Source: Globodera rostochiensis (taxonomy: Eukaryota > Nematoda > Chromadorea > Rhabditida > Heteroderidae). From it: a stretch of 64,000 bases of DNA. Positions 1-11,500 of the stretch are shown in pieces. A program made the position numbers and the translations under genes. The DNA is taken from NCBI GenBank assembly GCA_018350325.1, contig JAEVLN010000001.1:5919254-5983253 (forward strand). Reading direction: 5' to 3'. Below the pieces are notes generated by a model that was not told where the DNA came from, ran no database searches, and worked only from the letters and a program-made list of their open reading frames with translations. Numbering within the stretch: position 1 is the stretch's first letter; each line of letters begins with the position of its first letter.

Positions 1-102
1 TCTTGTGCTATACGTATATATATAATATGTCTTCCGGCATTCCCTTCCTTCCCCCCACCCCATTTTGTTTCGTTTTTTTGATTGTTGTCTTGACACTTTC
101 TT
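1..102. repeat. Copy A of a ~100-bp dispersed or tandem repeat
   Basis: This stretch (TATATATAATATGTCTTC, then a C-rich tract, then ATTTTGTTTCGTTTT and TTGTCT-GACA-TTTCTTTAT) is closely matched by 1700-1801 in the same orientation. The two copies differ by substitutions and small indels. The pair suggests duplication of a unit of about 1.7 kb, or of a shared 3' end, with the first unit starting outside the window. Confidence 0.7.
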
Positions 103-431
103 TATTTGATGATGAAACATTTTAATACGGTAAATGTGCTGTGGGGGCCTGCCCAGCAGTTGTTGTGACAGGAAAGGCGAAGAGGGGCATGATCAATTCG
201 ATTAGGAAGAAGCGGGATGGAGCGGGTCAGAACTCGCGCGCCTACCGACGCCCCACACGTCTGAACTCGGACTCGTGCAAAACGGCGCCCCTGGCTCTCC
301 AGTGTACCCATAACCAATGTCGTAGACACTTTGCAAAACTGAATTAGAAAGTTCGGCGGGAGCAGGACTCCCGTTGGAAAGTATGAGACACTCCCGTTCC
401 CTCGCAAATTTTGAATTCCCCTTCCCATGTC

Positions 432-1050
432 TCACAATTTAAATGCCATTTTCAAAACAGTTTTATCAGGCAAAAACTTGCCGCGGGCGTTGTATCTGAC
501 GGTTTCGATGTTTTCGCGGTCAATGCGTTCGGTCATGACAGCGAACTGTCGAGTGAACATTTCCGCAGTCAATTGCGATGGGTCCTCCAGCTCCGAAAGT
601 CCGACGTTATTTGGCACACGGAAGAATGCCGCAAGAACTGGAATTGTTAGGATGAAAATGCTTCTTATTTTATGTAACTTTTAAAATTTTGTGTCATAAA
701 TTTTAAAAAGATTGAAATTAGATCATAAAAATTAATTTACGGTTTCGTATGGGTATCAGTCGCAGCTGACGGATTCTGCCTGCTACCCAATTTATGCGAC
801 CAATCGCCTGAGAAAGGCGTGTGCGCTTAATTTAAAATGAGTTTTCTTTTTTAATAAAAAAAAACACCTCTTTTCTAAGGATTTCTTGTCGTGCCAATTC
901 ATTCTTAATCCATTTGAATTGTTTTTTGACCACAAAATAGTCAAATGCGGCAGAAACTCGGACCGCGCCCCATCTAACGTCAAAAGAAAGAGCATCGGCC
1001 AGTTCCGCAAGCAGTTCAGGGGGAATTTTTCTTCGTATCGGCTGTGGCAT
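432..1050 (-). CDS. Hypothetical protein, at least two exons
   Basis: Not recognised. A first coding stretch (832-1050) starts at an ATG at 1050, reads MPQPIRRKIPPELL and continues as a charged, helical-looking sequence to LARQEILRKE, followed by a possible GT donor. A second open stretch (432 to about 690) reads from a hydrophobic IFILTIPVLAAFF segment to a stop at 432. The intervening AT-rich sequence could be an intron; joining 832-1050 directly to a TTTTAAAAG acceptor keeps frame, but I could not confirm this. The N-terminal stretch loosely resembles short F-box-like families expanded in plant-parasitic nematodes, which is a guess. Either a real small gene or a decayed family member. Confidence 0.3.
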
Positions 1051-1133
1051 CGCTTTTATTATAAGTAAACTGGGATTTTTATGGTGGAAAGGATGTTCTG
1101 AGTCGATGATGGCCTCTTTGGGTTGGGTTCATG

Positions 1134-1134
1134 A

Positions 1135-1166
<32 letters not shown>

Positions 1167-1168
1167 GA
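1134..1168. repeat. (GAAA)n microsatellite
   Basis: About eight uninterrupted GAAA units beside a GC-rich stretch (1190-1670). That stretch has a long open frame on + encoding a basic Arg/Lys/Pro-rich sequence, but no homology was recognised. Confidence 0.9.
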
Positions 1169-1699
1169 GGTCACGATGATGAGAAACATTCCCTCCCCCC
1201 GGCACAGCACAACGACGGGGACGCCCTCCGCGCGTGGGGGGCCCTCCCAACGAACTGCTCCCCGTCCAGCCGCAGCTCTTCGGGTGTATCCACCGCAGAT
1301 TCGGCCAGTCTCGACGGAGGTGGAGGAGCCCGACGGATGACAAATGGCGGCATTGTTGACGACGCTGGCTGTAAACCGGCGCCGCCGGCGGCGCTGGTGA
1401 AGGAGGGACGGGGGAGGAAACGCCTTGCCGGCAACGGGCCGAACGACGGAGTGCCGCCGTTGCGCAAGAGGCGACGGGTGGGGCCACGGATTGGTCCGCG
1501 ACGGAAACGTCGCGCACAACCGGCCAAGGGACAAGGCAAAGGGCGACAGACCGAAGCAGCGGCACAAGTACTGCTCGAGCACGGCGGCGTCAGCCCGTCC
1601 TCACTCAAAATGGCGTTAATCCGTGTGCCGGAACAAGCACAACAACTCATTGCTGATCGCAGCAAAAGGTGATCAATCGATCTTCCCCTGTACTCGCTT

Positions 1700-1801
1700 T
1701 CTTACATATACATATATAATATGTCTTCATGCATTTCCCCTCCTTTCACCCACCCCACGCATTTTGTTTCGTTTTGAATGTTGTCTCGACATTTTCTTTA
1801 T
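1700..1801. repeat. Copy B of the ~100-bp repeat
   Basis: Direct-orientation partner of 1-102, sharing TATATAATATGTCTTC, the C-rich block, CATTTTGTTTCGTTTT and TTGTCT-GACA-TTTTCTTTAT. It diverges after TTCTTTAT. Confidence 0.7.
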
Positions 1802-2842
1802 CCAAAGATTGGACTTTTCGAGTTTTTAAACTTTTTTGGCCATAATTTGTGAGCTTTGTCCAATAAATTTAGGAGCATTTATCGTCGGATGTTACAACTT
1901 CTCGGCCATTGCGGAATCAAAACCCCAAAAAGAATGGACGACGAATGTGGTGCTTGAAATTTTTGTTCGTTTCAAGAGGAATGTGCAAATTGTTTGGCAA
2001 AATGTCTGATACAGATTTTCTCAATAACCCATAAAAATTGCATCATTAGGTGTTAAACCGGTAAAAGAAGCCTCGCAATTGCGTTTAATTAACCGATCGT
2101 GCAAAAACCCTACGAAATAAACATTTGTTTTCTTCATTACAACCATCAAATAGACAGGCTGCTTTTTGCTCGCAACGGAGCCATTTTACGCTTTTTATGT
2201 AACGAGTGTATTGATTAGGAGGTACCTGTCACATAAAAAAGTCATTAAATTTGTTGGCCATCGTTATTGGACCTTGGAACCTGGAGGCGAATTTCGTTCG
2301 ACAATTTGTCGTTTTGGCAGCGACTCGGCGAAACGGCCTGCCAAATGAATTTTGTTTTATTTTTTTATCTACGAGCCCTGTGGGCTTAATGTTTTATTTT
2401 CTTTTTGGCAATTTATTCATTTACAATTTGGTTTTAGGTTTATTACACATTCAGGCATTAATGCTTTCTAGCAACAAGGCAGATTTCTTTCCACAAGTAT
2501 TAGATTCGTTTTCTGGCTTTGAGGAAAATCGCAAAAAAGGTGGGTATAGTAAAGCTGCGCCTCCACCACAGAAATGTTTTTGGAGGAGTGGGAGGCTTAG
2601 ATTACGAATCAGACCTCCTTTATCGACTTAGAATTCCGAATTCGAACAAAAAGTAAAATTGAAAATACTGCCAAATCCCAAAAATTCGCTAAATTACCTA
2701 TCGATGAGAAAAGCTAACTTTGAAGTGTTATAACTCGGCCCAGAGTTGCTTAATGTCAAATGTCGCGGCTTTCTGAGGCATAGAATCGAATCAATTAAAC
2801 CGATAAATTGTTCGAGTCGGTCGGAGAAGAGATTTTTTTCTC
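1802..2842. other. Intergenic, AT-rich
   Basis: No supported gene. Short open frames show no homology and are interrupted. The promoter or first non-coding exon of the downstream helicase may lie here, but no motif is distinct. Confidence 0.5.
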
Positions 2843-5280
2843 ATGTTTGGTTTTAAAATTTGGGGAGTGGAAACAATCTTTACTACTTATAGTAATTATC
2901 ATAAACCAAAAAGTTTGCAAAATGTCTGGCTGATTAATTTGGTGTTGATCCGTTTAGTTCCGCGGCCAAAACATGTGCCAGAAGTAAAAACTCAGGATCA
3001 GCTTTTTGATGAGCGCTGTCACATTGCGAAAGGGCCGTTATTCGAGGAAAACTTCGGCGTGCTTCATGACCAGGACATTCGAATTGCCGGGGGCAGAGGA
3101 CAAACGCCTCGCAACGCGACGTACGAACAACAACAAAAAGAAGCACAAAAATTGAGCCAATTTCGGAATTGTCGGGTTCACCTTTGAAGTTTGCATTGCA
3201 AAACCCCGGCGGGGTCTACATGCCGATTTGAGAATTAAAAATTGTTTCTTTTATTGTGATCGTTTTCTGGTATTTTTAGATCGTTCGATGATTGTGGCTT
3301 TGACGTTACAATTCTGAGGAATATTCGGCGGCGCAACTATTCACACCCAACGCAAGTGCAGAAGGCCGTGATTCCGATCATCCAGAACACGGATTGTACG
3401 TGCGCCTCCCCGGAGTTGTTCAAAAGCCAAAAACACTTCAGGCGATTTGATGGCACATGCGCACACCGGCACCGGAAAGAGCGCCGCTTTCCTTCTGCCT
3501 TTGGTCAACGAAATCCAACAAATGCGCAACGCCGGCAGTGCACATCACAATGGCGACTCGCCATATTCCATTGTGATTGCGCCAACTCGAGAATTGGTGC
3601 CACATTTGATGTTATTATTTTGTGCCATGAAAGGTCATCAAATTGTTAGCGCCTTTAGGTTAAACAACTCTACGAAGATGCGTGTACATTCTCGACAGGT
3701 GTTTTCTTTTTCGTTTTGTTCCTTTTGATGGCATTTTTTTAATGAATTTAGGCACTTCCGTCGATGTGGCGCTGGCGTACGGAGACATTCCGATGGGCGT
3801 TTCCATCAATCAGCTCCGAAAAGGCTGTGATTTAGTTGTCTCCACCGTCGGACGTCTCTTTCATTATGTGCGAGAAGGCATCATAAAATTGGACAAATTG
3901 CGCTTTTTTGTGTTGGACGAAATGGACAAATTCTTTGCCTACGAGGACGCCAAAATTGCAGTGCGCGAGGTTTTCAAGGAGATCAAACGTTTGGTGAGCG
4001 AACTTCCGATTTTGAAAATTATAACGAAACGTTTTCTTTAAAATTTAAGGGCTCTCGCCACCGCACTTTGATGTTTAGTGCGACATTTGACAGCGAAGTG
4101 CAGGAAATTGCTAACGAATTTCTGAAGGAGTGTTTTTACTTTGTGAGCGTCGGGGAGATGAACCAAGCGGTGAACACGGTCAACCAGACGGTGCTGAAGG
4201 TACTTTTTGGCAGTGATCGGGGAATTGGGGGGGGGTAAATTTTGATCGGAAGACAAAAATAAAGGGAAAGCGCACGAGCAAAAACGGGCAAATCCCTTTG
4301 ACACTTTAGACAAACAAATACGAGAAAAAGCAGGTGCTGCTCCAACTTCTTCGCAGCAAGTCCAGAGAGGTGGGAAGTGAACTTGACGGTGGGTAACAAA
4401 TATTTGAAGCACAATTTGCATTTTGTTGTTTGTTTTAGGTGTGTTATATGAGACTGAAAAAACCATTGTGTTCATCAACGGTCGAAGGGAGTGCGACCGG
4501 TGGGTTTCAAAAGCATTGGGAAAATTCGCTTTTTGTCGTTTAGGTTGGGCATTGCTCTTGCCTATTACGGCTACAGCGTCATAACGCTGAATTCGTACGT
4601 TTCCCTTTTCTGGGGCATTTGTTCAACTCCAAATTCCAACCGTTTCAGCAGCCGCACCCAGGAACAGCGCGAGAGAGCGCACGAGGGATTCGTCAAGGGG
4701 ACGTACAACATTCTGGTGTCCACCGACATAACTGCGCGGGGACTCAACTTTCCAAATGTATAAATTAATCCTTTTTTGCCATCCGCCACCGACTCCATCT
4801 TCTTCAGGTTGGACACGTGATAAACTACGACATGCCTCGGGAGGGTCAATCGGCGCAATACATTCACCGAATTGGACGTACTGGACGAGCAGGTCTCCTC
4901 CTCTACATTTGTGCCGGTGTTTTGTTTATTTGCACTTTCTGTTTTCAGGAAACATTGGACGGTCCACATCATTCTACGACCCGTTCACAGATTTCTACCA
5001 CGCCGAATATTTATTCCACGTATGTTTTGAGTGGGCATTGTCACAGTTTCGTTTGTTGTGTTTAGGTACTCGACAGGTCCAATCAGATCATTCCCGACTG
5101 GTTGGAACTGATTGTTCGGGTGAGTCGAACAAAATTGTCCATTTTCTAATGAACATTTTTACATTGCAGAATAACCACATGATTAGGCTGGATGCCGAGC
5201 AACAGCAGCGAATTACGCAGGAAAATGGCTTTGGCGAGGGGGACTCCGTTGTGAATTGGGACGACGACATGAACCTTTGA
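2843..5280 (+). CDS. DEAD-box ATP-dependent RNA helicase, Vasa/PL10 (DDX4/DDX3)-like, with altered motifs
   Basis: RNA-dependent ATPase/helicase. Exons 2843-3120, 3280-3395, 3442-3596, 3659-3698, 3752-3993, 4050-4199, 4310-4388, 4439-4499, 4544-4594, 4649-4757, 4808-4892, 4949-5019, 5066-5119 and 5170-5280 give about 533 codons with consistent phases. Motifs in order: Q motif (YSTPTQVQKAVIPII), motif I AHTGTGKS, Ia PTREL, STVGR where TPGR is usual, motif II DEMD instead of DEAD, SAT, then STDITARGLN where ARGLD is usual, and HRIGRTGRAG. The SFYDP and NWDDDMNL tail fits the Vasa/PL10 group. The exact amino terminus is uncertain: the 2843 ATG is in frame but the first ~38 codons look AT-rich and may be intron. 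The donor at 4388 could instead be 4376. Role by family: germline or translational RNA remodelling. Confidence 0.85.
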
Positions 5281-5544
5281 TGAGCTCTTTTGTGTGTTCA
5301 TCAGTTCGGGCAATTTTCTTTTCCATTTTCGAGCAACTTTTCTCACATTTAGCCCCCCAATTACTGTCCGGGTTTCCATCATATTTATAATTGATCACAC
5401 TACTGACTGGCTCATAAACACCATATAAAGAAAAAACGCGTTCAAATCACAACGAAAAGAGAGCAGTCCGTTGCGGAACTGATGCATTATTTTTGTTTGA
5501 ATTGCGTTTCTCCGTTTTAACGACTTTTTTAATTCTGTGTTGGA

Positions 5545-6483
5545 ATGTCCGAACCTTCCGAACAAGCAGAGGAGGGGCAGGAACTGTTTATTGAGATGGC
5601 GGCCGGAGTGTTCTGGTCGGTCTTCGTCAAGCGGGGCCTTTTGATCGTGTTTCTCCTCTGTTTGTTCTCCCTGTCGAGCGTTTTGTTCCGGAAGATTTAC
5701 CTCGAGGGCCTTTTGTCCGGATGGAGTGAGTTTAGGGTAGAGACGCCTTAAACCCTTCCTGCTGGGCGTGGTTAAATATTATTACGAAATAACCCCACCA
5801 AAAAAATGCCGTTGGGCGGGGGGGGGGGTAACAATAAAGAAAAGACTGCGTTTTATGTTTTCATCTGCATTTATTATAAGTTGGTTTTTCGAAAGAGTTT
5901 AGGGGTCGGAGGAGGCTGGCTCTACCAACTTCCGATGGTCATTGTTTTTTGTCGTTTAGAGAATTGGCTCAAATACAACGAAATTCTGAGTGCAATGAAC
6001 AAACAGTTGGAGGCGGACTACGAATTGGCGTTGTGGGAGGACACCGAATTCTGTCGTGCTTACCTTAAGGTGTGTGTTGGTGCCGTGTCCGTCCATTATT
6101 CGCCACAACCCATGGGCCACAACCGACTGACTCTTTCCGTCCGTTTAGCTCTACGAAGCGTTCCGTCTTTTCCGTTCGATGGCTGATCGGGACGCAGCGG
6201 GCGCCTCACTTGTCGACAATTGGCGTAAAGCGGAAGAGGCCGAGCCGCTCCAGGAGTTCTTTGACGCCGACTACGTTTTGCACGATCGTCTCATCTACGC
6301 CGTTAGGGGCGTTGAGGGACTTTCACAGGTGGAAAATAACGACGACGACGACAACGCCGCGGGGGGAGAAGAAGTGAGAGACACACAAACAAAAAACGAC
6401 AATCGATCGATTTATCAAATTTTAAGGAAGCCTCGAATAATGAAAAGGAACCGACGACGAGTGGCAGCGAAGGCAAAAAGTGA
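5545..6483 (+). CDS. Single-pass membrane protein of unknown function
   Basis: Exons 5545-5725, 5960-6069, 6149-6373 and 6427-6483 give 190 codons with matching phases. The sequence starts MSEPSEQAEEGQELF. One hydrophobic segment follows near residues 29-47 (LLIVFLLCLFSLSSVLF). Next comes a helical domain rich in W, Y, E and L (NWLKYNEILSAMNK, LWEDTEFCRAYLK, YVLHDRLIYAVRG), then an acidic and Ser/Thr-rich tail ending SGSEGKK. The short acidic N-terminus before the hydrophobic segment suggests a signal-anchor. I do not recognise the family. It lies 264 bp downstream of the helicase on the same strand, so co-transcription is possible. The last intron (6374-6426) is inferred; reading through it gives a longer, basic, less plausible tail. 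Confidence 0.65.
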
Positions 6484-6728
6484 TTTAAGGAATAAGATTG
6501 AGAGGGACAACGGATTGTTTGCCGTGTATAAATTTTTCGATTTTATGTATTATATATTTCATTACCAACATTAATGTTAGCATAAATACAAATATGTTAA
6601 TTCCACTGATTCTCGGACTTATTGGGGGGGGGGGGGGGGGAGGGGGTCATCGATCGATCTAAAAAATACTCAGCAAATGGTCAACGCGCATAAAAGTAAC
6701 ATTTTTAAATTCTCGGTCGGAATTTTAC

Positions 6729-6834
6729 GCGTTGCGAGGCGTTTGTCCTCTGCCCTCGGCAATTTGAATGTCGTCCTGGTCATGAAGCACGCCGAAGTTC
6801 ATGTTTCGGCCGCGGAACTAAACGGATCAACACC
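6729..6834 (-). pseudogene. Inverted partial copy of the helicase 5' exon
   Basis: Read on the minus strand, this piece nearly matches 2942-3118 of the helicase gene (GTGTTGATCCGTTTAGTTCC, then CTTCATGACCAGGAC and GGACAAACGCCTCGCAACGC). It lacks about 75 bp from the middle (roughly 2975-3049) and has a 3-bp insertion. It has no further helicase exons. It sits between the membrane orphan and glutaredoxin 3 in an otherwise AT-rich gap (6484-7177). Confidence 0.85.
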
Positions 6835-7177
6835 AGAGATATTATAGCAAACACTGGGCCGCATTATGACACTTCAAATTTAGTTTTAAAGAAAAACCGA
6901 TCTAACTTCTTTTTTATTATGACAGAACGCCAACGATTTATTATTACTAAACAATGCGTTCAAACATTACCTAAATCGCTTTTTTTTCCTTTTTGCTGAC
7001 CATGAATGAAACACTTTTTTCCGAAATGTATATTTAAATGCGTTTCGCTAATAATTTCAACAAAAGAAGCAAAATGGTTTTAGATGGAGGCTCTATTTTC
7101 AAAATTTTGCTTTTTATGTACATTTATTTGCCTACTTTTTGAAAATAGGCTTTGAGATTTTTAAATTTTGCATTATT

Positions 7178-8352
7178 ATGCTGAAAGTGATTGACAACAA
7201 GCAACAGTTTGAGGCGTTCATTTCACCCATCGAAGGGGGAAGGTTAGATGTTCTGAATTTATGAAAATATCTCTATTTTTAAATTTAGTAAAAGTGCCAA
7301 ATTTGTGCATTTTTGTGCCCCATGGACCGCTTCGTGTGCCCAGTTGGACGATTTGCTGTTAGAACTCCAAAAGGAACACGGACAGAACACTTTTGAGGTG
7401 GCCAAGGTCGATGCGGAGTCGTTGCCTGAACTTTCGATGGAACAAAAAGTCAGCGCCGTTCCGACTGTCATCATTTTTAAGGTTTCCAAAAAGTCGGTTG
7501 ACTAAACAAAAAATTTTATACTTTTCAGAACGGAAACGTCGCTGGCCGTGTGGAGGGCTTTCATCCGGCCGAGTTGAAGGATTGGGCCGTCAAATGTTCG
7601 TTTGATGCCATTTCCCAAAACGGAAGCGGCCCTTTGCCACCCGTGGAAAGCGATGCTTCGTCTGAGGCCGTTTGTGAGGTGCTTGGACAAGCCGTCAACC
7701 CGTTTAAACGCCTTTCTGTTCCGTTTAAGGACCTCAACTCGCGTCTGAAGAGACTCATCAACTCGGCCCGATTGACTCTGTTCATGAAAGGCTCTCCCGA
7801 TGCTCCCAGATGCGGTGGGAGTTTAGTTTAAAGCAGGGGCTCCCATCTGTTCTTATTTTAAGAAATGTTTTTATAAAAATTGTCCCTTATTTTGGTCTGG
7901 TCTAAAGCGACTGATTTAACTTTTGCATTCGAATTTCAGGATTTAGCCGGCAGATCGTTGAATTGTGAGTGTTTTAAATTGAACCCGGCCGATATGCAGA
8001 TCGGAGGCCCGGATTGCCACCTTTTCGGGACCAATGCCGACTCAAAACAATTTTTCTTTGTCAAAATTTAAATCCATAATTTATGGCTATGAAAATGCCA
8101 GGGTTTCCTACCGCATCCCTGGCTATTTTCCTCCTGTGATATTAATTATATAGACTGCGCGACCGCAATGTGGACTTTTGGACTTTCGACATACTCGAGG
8201 ACGAGCAGGTCCGGCAGGGGCTGAAGGACTACAGCGATTGGCCCACATATCCCCAAGTCTACTTGGATGGTGAACTGCTTGGCGGCCTCGACGTGATAAG
8301 AGAGGAGCTTGGAGAACAAACTTTTGTGGACAAACTCCCGAAAAAACAATGA
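7178..8352 (+). CDS. glrx-3: Glutaredoxin 3 / PICOT-type monothiol glutaredoxin
   Basis: Cytosolic/nuclear iron-sulfur cluster and iron-handling protein. Exons 7178-7242, 7289-7481, 7529-7814, 7940-7964 and 8154-8352 give 255 codons in phase. Residues ~1-105 are a thioredoxin-like domain whose active site reads APWTASC, so only the second cysteine of the usual CxxC is kept, as in the PICOT family. After a linker, residues ~165-250 form one glutaredoxin domain with the monothiol CGFS motif. That motif is split by an intron: Cys and the first base of Gly are at 7811-7814, and Phe-Ser follow at 7942. [16 protein letters not shown] matches the glutathione/cluster-binding region. Human GLRX3 has two Grx domains; this one has one. 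The 25-bp exon is essential to restore the CGFS helix. Confidence 0.93.
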
Positions 8353-8580
8353 ACGAAGAAAATGGGGCACCATACACAGGCTGCACTCTCTTGCTTGTTA
8401 ATTCTTGTTTATTTTCGATGATGCATCATAGCAAATAAATATATGTTTCTTACTTTGTCATTAGGAAAAACAAAAGGTGGCAAAAATGGTGGTGGGTCTG
8501 TTGAACATGAAATGGTGTACATCAAAGATGATCGTGAGGCCCATGGAAGTGTGTGAACAACAAGGCCCAACAGTCATCGA

Positions 8581-11500
8581 TCAGTCAGTCATATTATCAA
8601 ATTCCTGTTCGGATGATCCGTTGTTGGCCGAGCTGCTGACGGGATTTCCCCTGAGAATGGCTTCAACCTCCTTCCGGAAACTGCTCAAGTTTTGCGTAAA
8701 GTTGTCCTTGTTTTTCAGGGACACGTTGTCCTCCCTCACCCCGTCCATCAGACGAGAAAAAGCCTTATTGACAAATATGATGAAAAAAAAAACGATGCAA
8801 AAATCACGCCAAAACCTGCTCGAGCGGTTGCTGCAGTTGAGTGGGTTGCTGGCAAATAAACTCGTTTTTGCACTGTTCGTACCGTCCACTGCTCGCCGTG
8901 AGAATGATCAGTCCCAAGAGGGGGCGGGACATGGACCACTGACACTTCACCTCCTCAAAGAGCAGTTGCGCAAAAATGGTGTTGAGAAGCTGCAATAAAA
9001 ATGTTGCATTGAATTGGCACAACAAAACACGGAAAACGAGGCGAGAGCGTCTCACATCGTAAAGGATATCTGGATGACGATCGATCGCGTCCCTCCACTT
9101 CTCCCCCTCCGGCTCTTTGCACGAGGGCAGAATCTCCTGCACAAGCGGACGGCTTATCCGATCAAACACATAGTCCAAAATTTGGTCGAGAATTGTGCAG
9201 GCGGTAGAGCAAATAGTGGTATCTGAAAAGGACAAAAAAAAACAATTTGGTCGGGACTGAATTTGGGCTAATTAATTTTTGAGAGTTTTTGCCCCATTAT
9301 TTTAACCGTCCCAACAACAAAAACAACAACAACGAGTGACTACCTCCAAAACATTGTGCACTATTATTAAACACCAGTGGGTCAGCCACTCTTGCCGAAC
9401 CGCCAGTGGCCTAAATCCGAAGGGTAAGCACCGTAAAAAAGGAACTCACCCACAGACAACAGGCCCTTGTGCACGGCTCGGAGGATTGCGATGAAAATTT
9501 GCTCGTCCAGTTTGGACACGTACGCCTAAACGTCGGCGGAGCAGTGAATAATGATCGGCAATTAAATAAATCATTTGTCCAGTTTTTACCATGCTGCCCT
9601 GAGTGACAATGTCGATCCAGTAGTAAACACATTGGGCAACTTTTGAGTAGGCCTAAAAGTCAAAAATGCAAAATGACCGACGACAATTGGCTAATTTTTA
9701 AGCTAACGGACCAACCAGAAAGTTTTCTTCTTGCAGTCGGAAAAACAATTTGAAGGCAATGTCGAGTGCATCGTTGAGACAAGTGTCGCCTGAACGCGTT
9801 TATTAAGCAGTTCACTTCGTCAAGTTGCTGTCGGATAAACCCGTTACTCACCGTAAAGCCAAAAAACACCGTGCGGCAGCTAAAAGCAACAGAATCGGTC
9901 ATCAAATGAAGCATTTAATGCTCACATAATTTCCGGAGAGAACATGTCGCAGAATTTGGCAAATCACTCCGATGTTTTTGACACGTTGCCTGTAGTGCAG
10001 ATCCTTGGACACCGCCGGAAGTTGCAAAAAGCGATTTCCGTATTCAGAAAGGACAGTAGAAACGTGTCGGAAGAGCACCACAGTGATGCAGCTGTGCATG
10101 TCGTAGGTAAGCCGCGACTGTCTGAAAGGAATAATGCCTTTGGAGATCTGTTGACTATCCCAACGAGTTCAACCTGTTCATGGTCATTTCGGCCACCAAC
10201 TTCAGAATTGGGGTGCAAACGTCCGCATTGTCAGTCCATCGCTTCACTGATTCAATCATCACGGCGAACACGTTCGGCATCCTCAATTTGGAGCAGTTTT
10301 GAAAAAGACTTTAAAATTAAAAAGTGCAAAAAGTTTACGCCCAGTTAAGGAAGAGCTGGTAATTGGACTTTTTAGTGCAGGCGAGCGCAATTCCGCGGAG
10401 GTCGCGGACAAACCCAACGACGGCCATTTTTAACTGTCCCTCATTGGAGGAAGTTATGGAATTGCTTTGGAACAAGGTGAGAATCCCTTTGAATTTCTCT
10501 AAAACATCGACAACCACCAATTAAACACAAAATTGCGTTGTTTACCACTGATTGGGCTCATAAACTGGTTGAACACGCTGGGGTCGTCCTCCAATTCAAT
10601 GTTCAGCAGACGCATAAGTGAAGCGTAGAAATTTGTCCGGGACTTCATAATAGAAATGTGTTCATTTGAGACGACAAAGTCAAAGGCCTGTTCACAAAAT
10701 TGGCAAAAATTCATTGAAGGTGAACATGAACAAATTCAACACACACCGCATGGTTTCTGAGCAATTCTTGGATTTCCTTCGTCTTCAACAGCCGCCTCAC
10801 ATTTGCATAGCCAACGGTGAGGTCATTGAGCAGAGAAAGCGTCGACGAAAGAATCTTCTCGTCCTTTCCCCAATAAGTCAGGTTGACGATTCTGCAATGA
10901 ATCGTAATGTTCAACAAAAGCCCGTTATTAAACTCTCGTAATTGCTGACATTTTTTGAGCAAAAAGTCGCAGCACTTCCGAGTCGTCCGTTACGCCGAGT
11001 TCCCCCAGCTTTTCGTACACTTGACTCTCCCGCATGACCTGGTCGGAAATGTACGCCTTCCGAAACTCGTCCATCAGGTAAATGTACGCAAATTCCAACT
11101 GGATGTCCATGACGCCGGGATGTTGACGTTCCAAGCGTCTGTTCGTCAATTGCATAGTCTGCCAAAGGGTGGGGGGGGGGTGACGGTACGGAGTGAAAAA
11201 CTTAAAATCTGCGCGGACCTTCCAAACGCGCGCAGCCACTTCCCCGTCGTAGAGGTCGTCGTCCAATTCGCTGCTGTTCGACGACGCCTTTCCATTCACT
11301 CCGGCGCCCATCATTGTGATCAGCCAGATCAGCCTTTTCCGCGCGATGATTTGCTCCTGAAACACCAAAAATTATTTATAGAAAAGACTGAAGACACACA
11401 ACACAAAACCTGTTCCGGAATTCCTTGCGTGAAGAGAATGCTCAGACTTTCGTCAAACTTCTCCAACAGCTCCTTCACCGTCTGTTTGTAGTCCTTGCGC

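Noticed and set aside
1106..1672. 188-codon + strand open frame with a basic Arg/Lys-rich sequence
   Set aside because: Begins inside a GAAA microsatellite, GC-rich with overlapping open frames on both strands, and no homology recognised; could be real but support is too weak.
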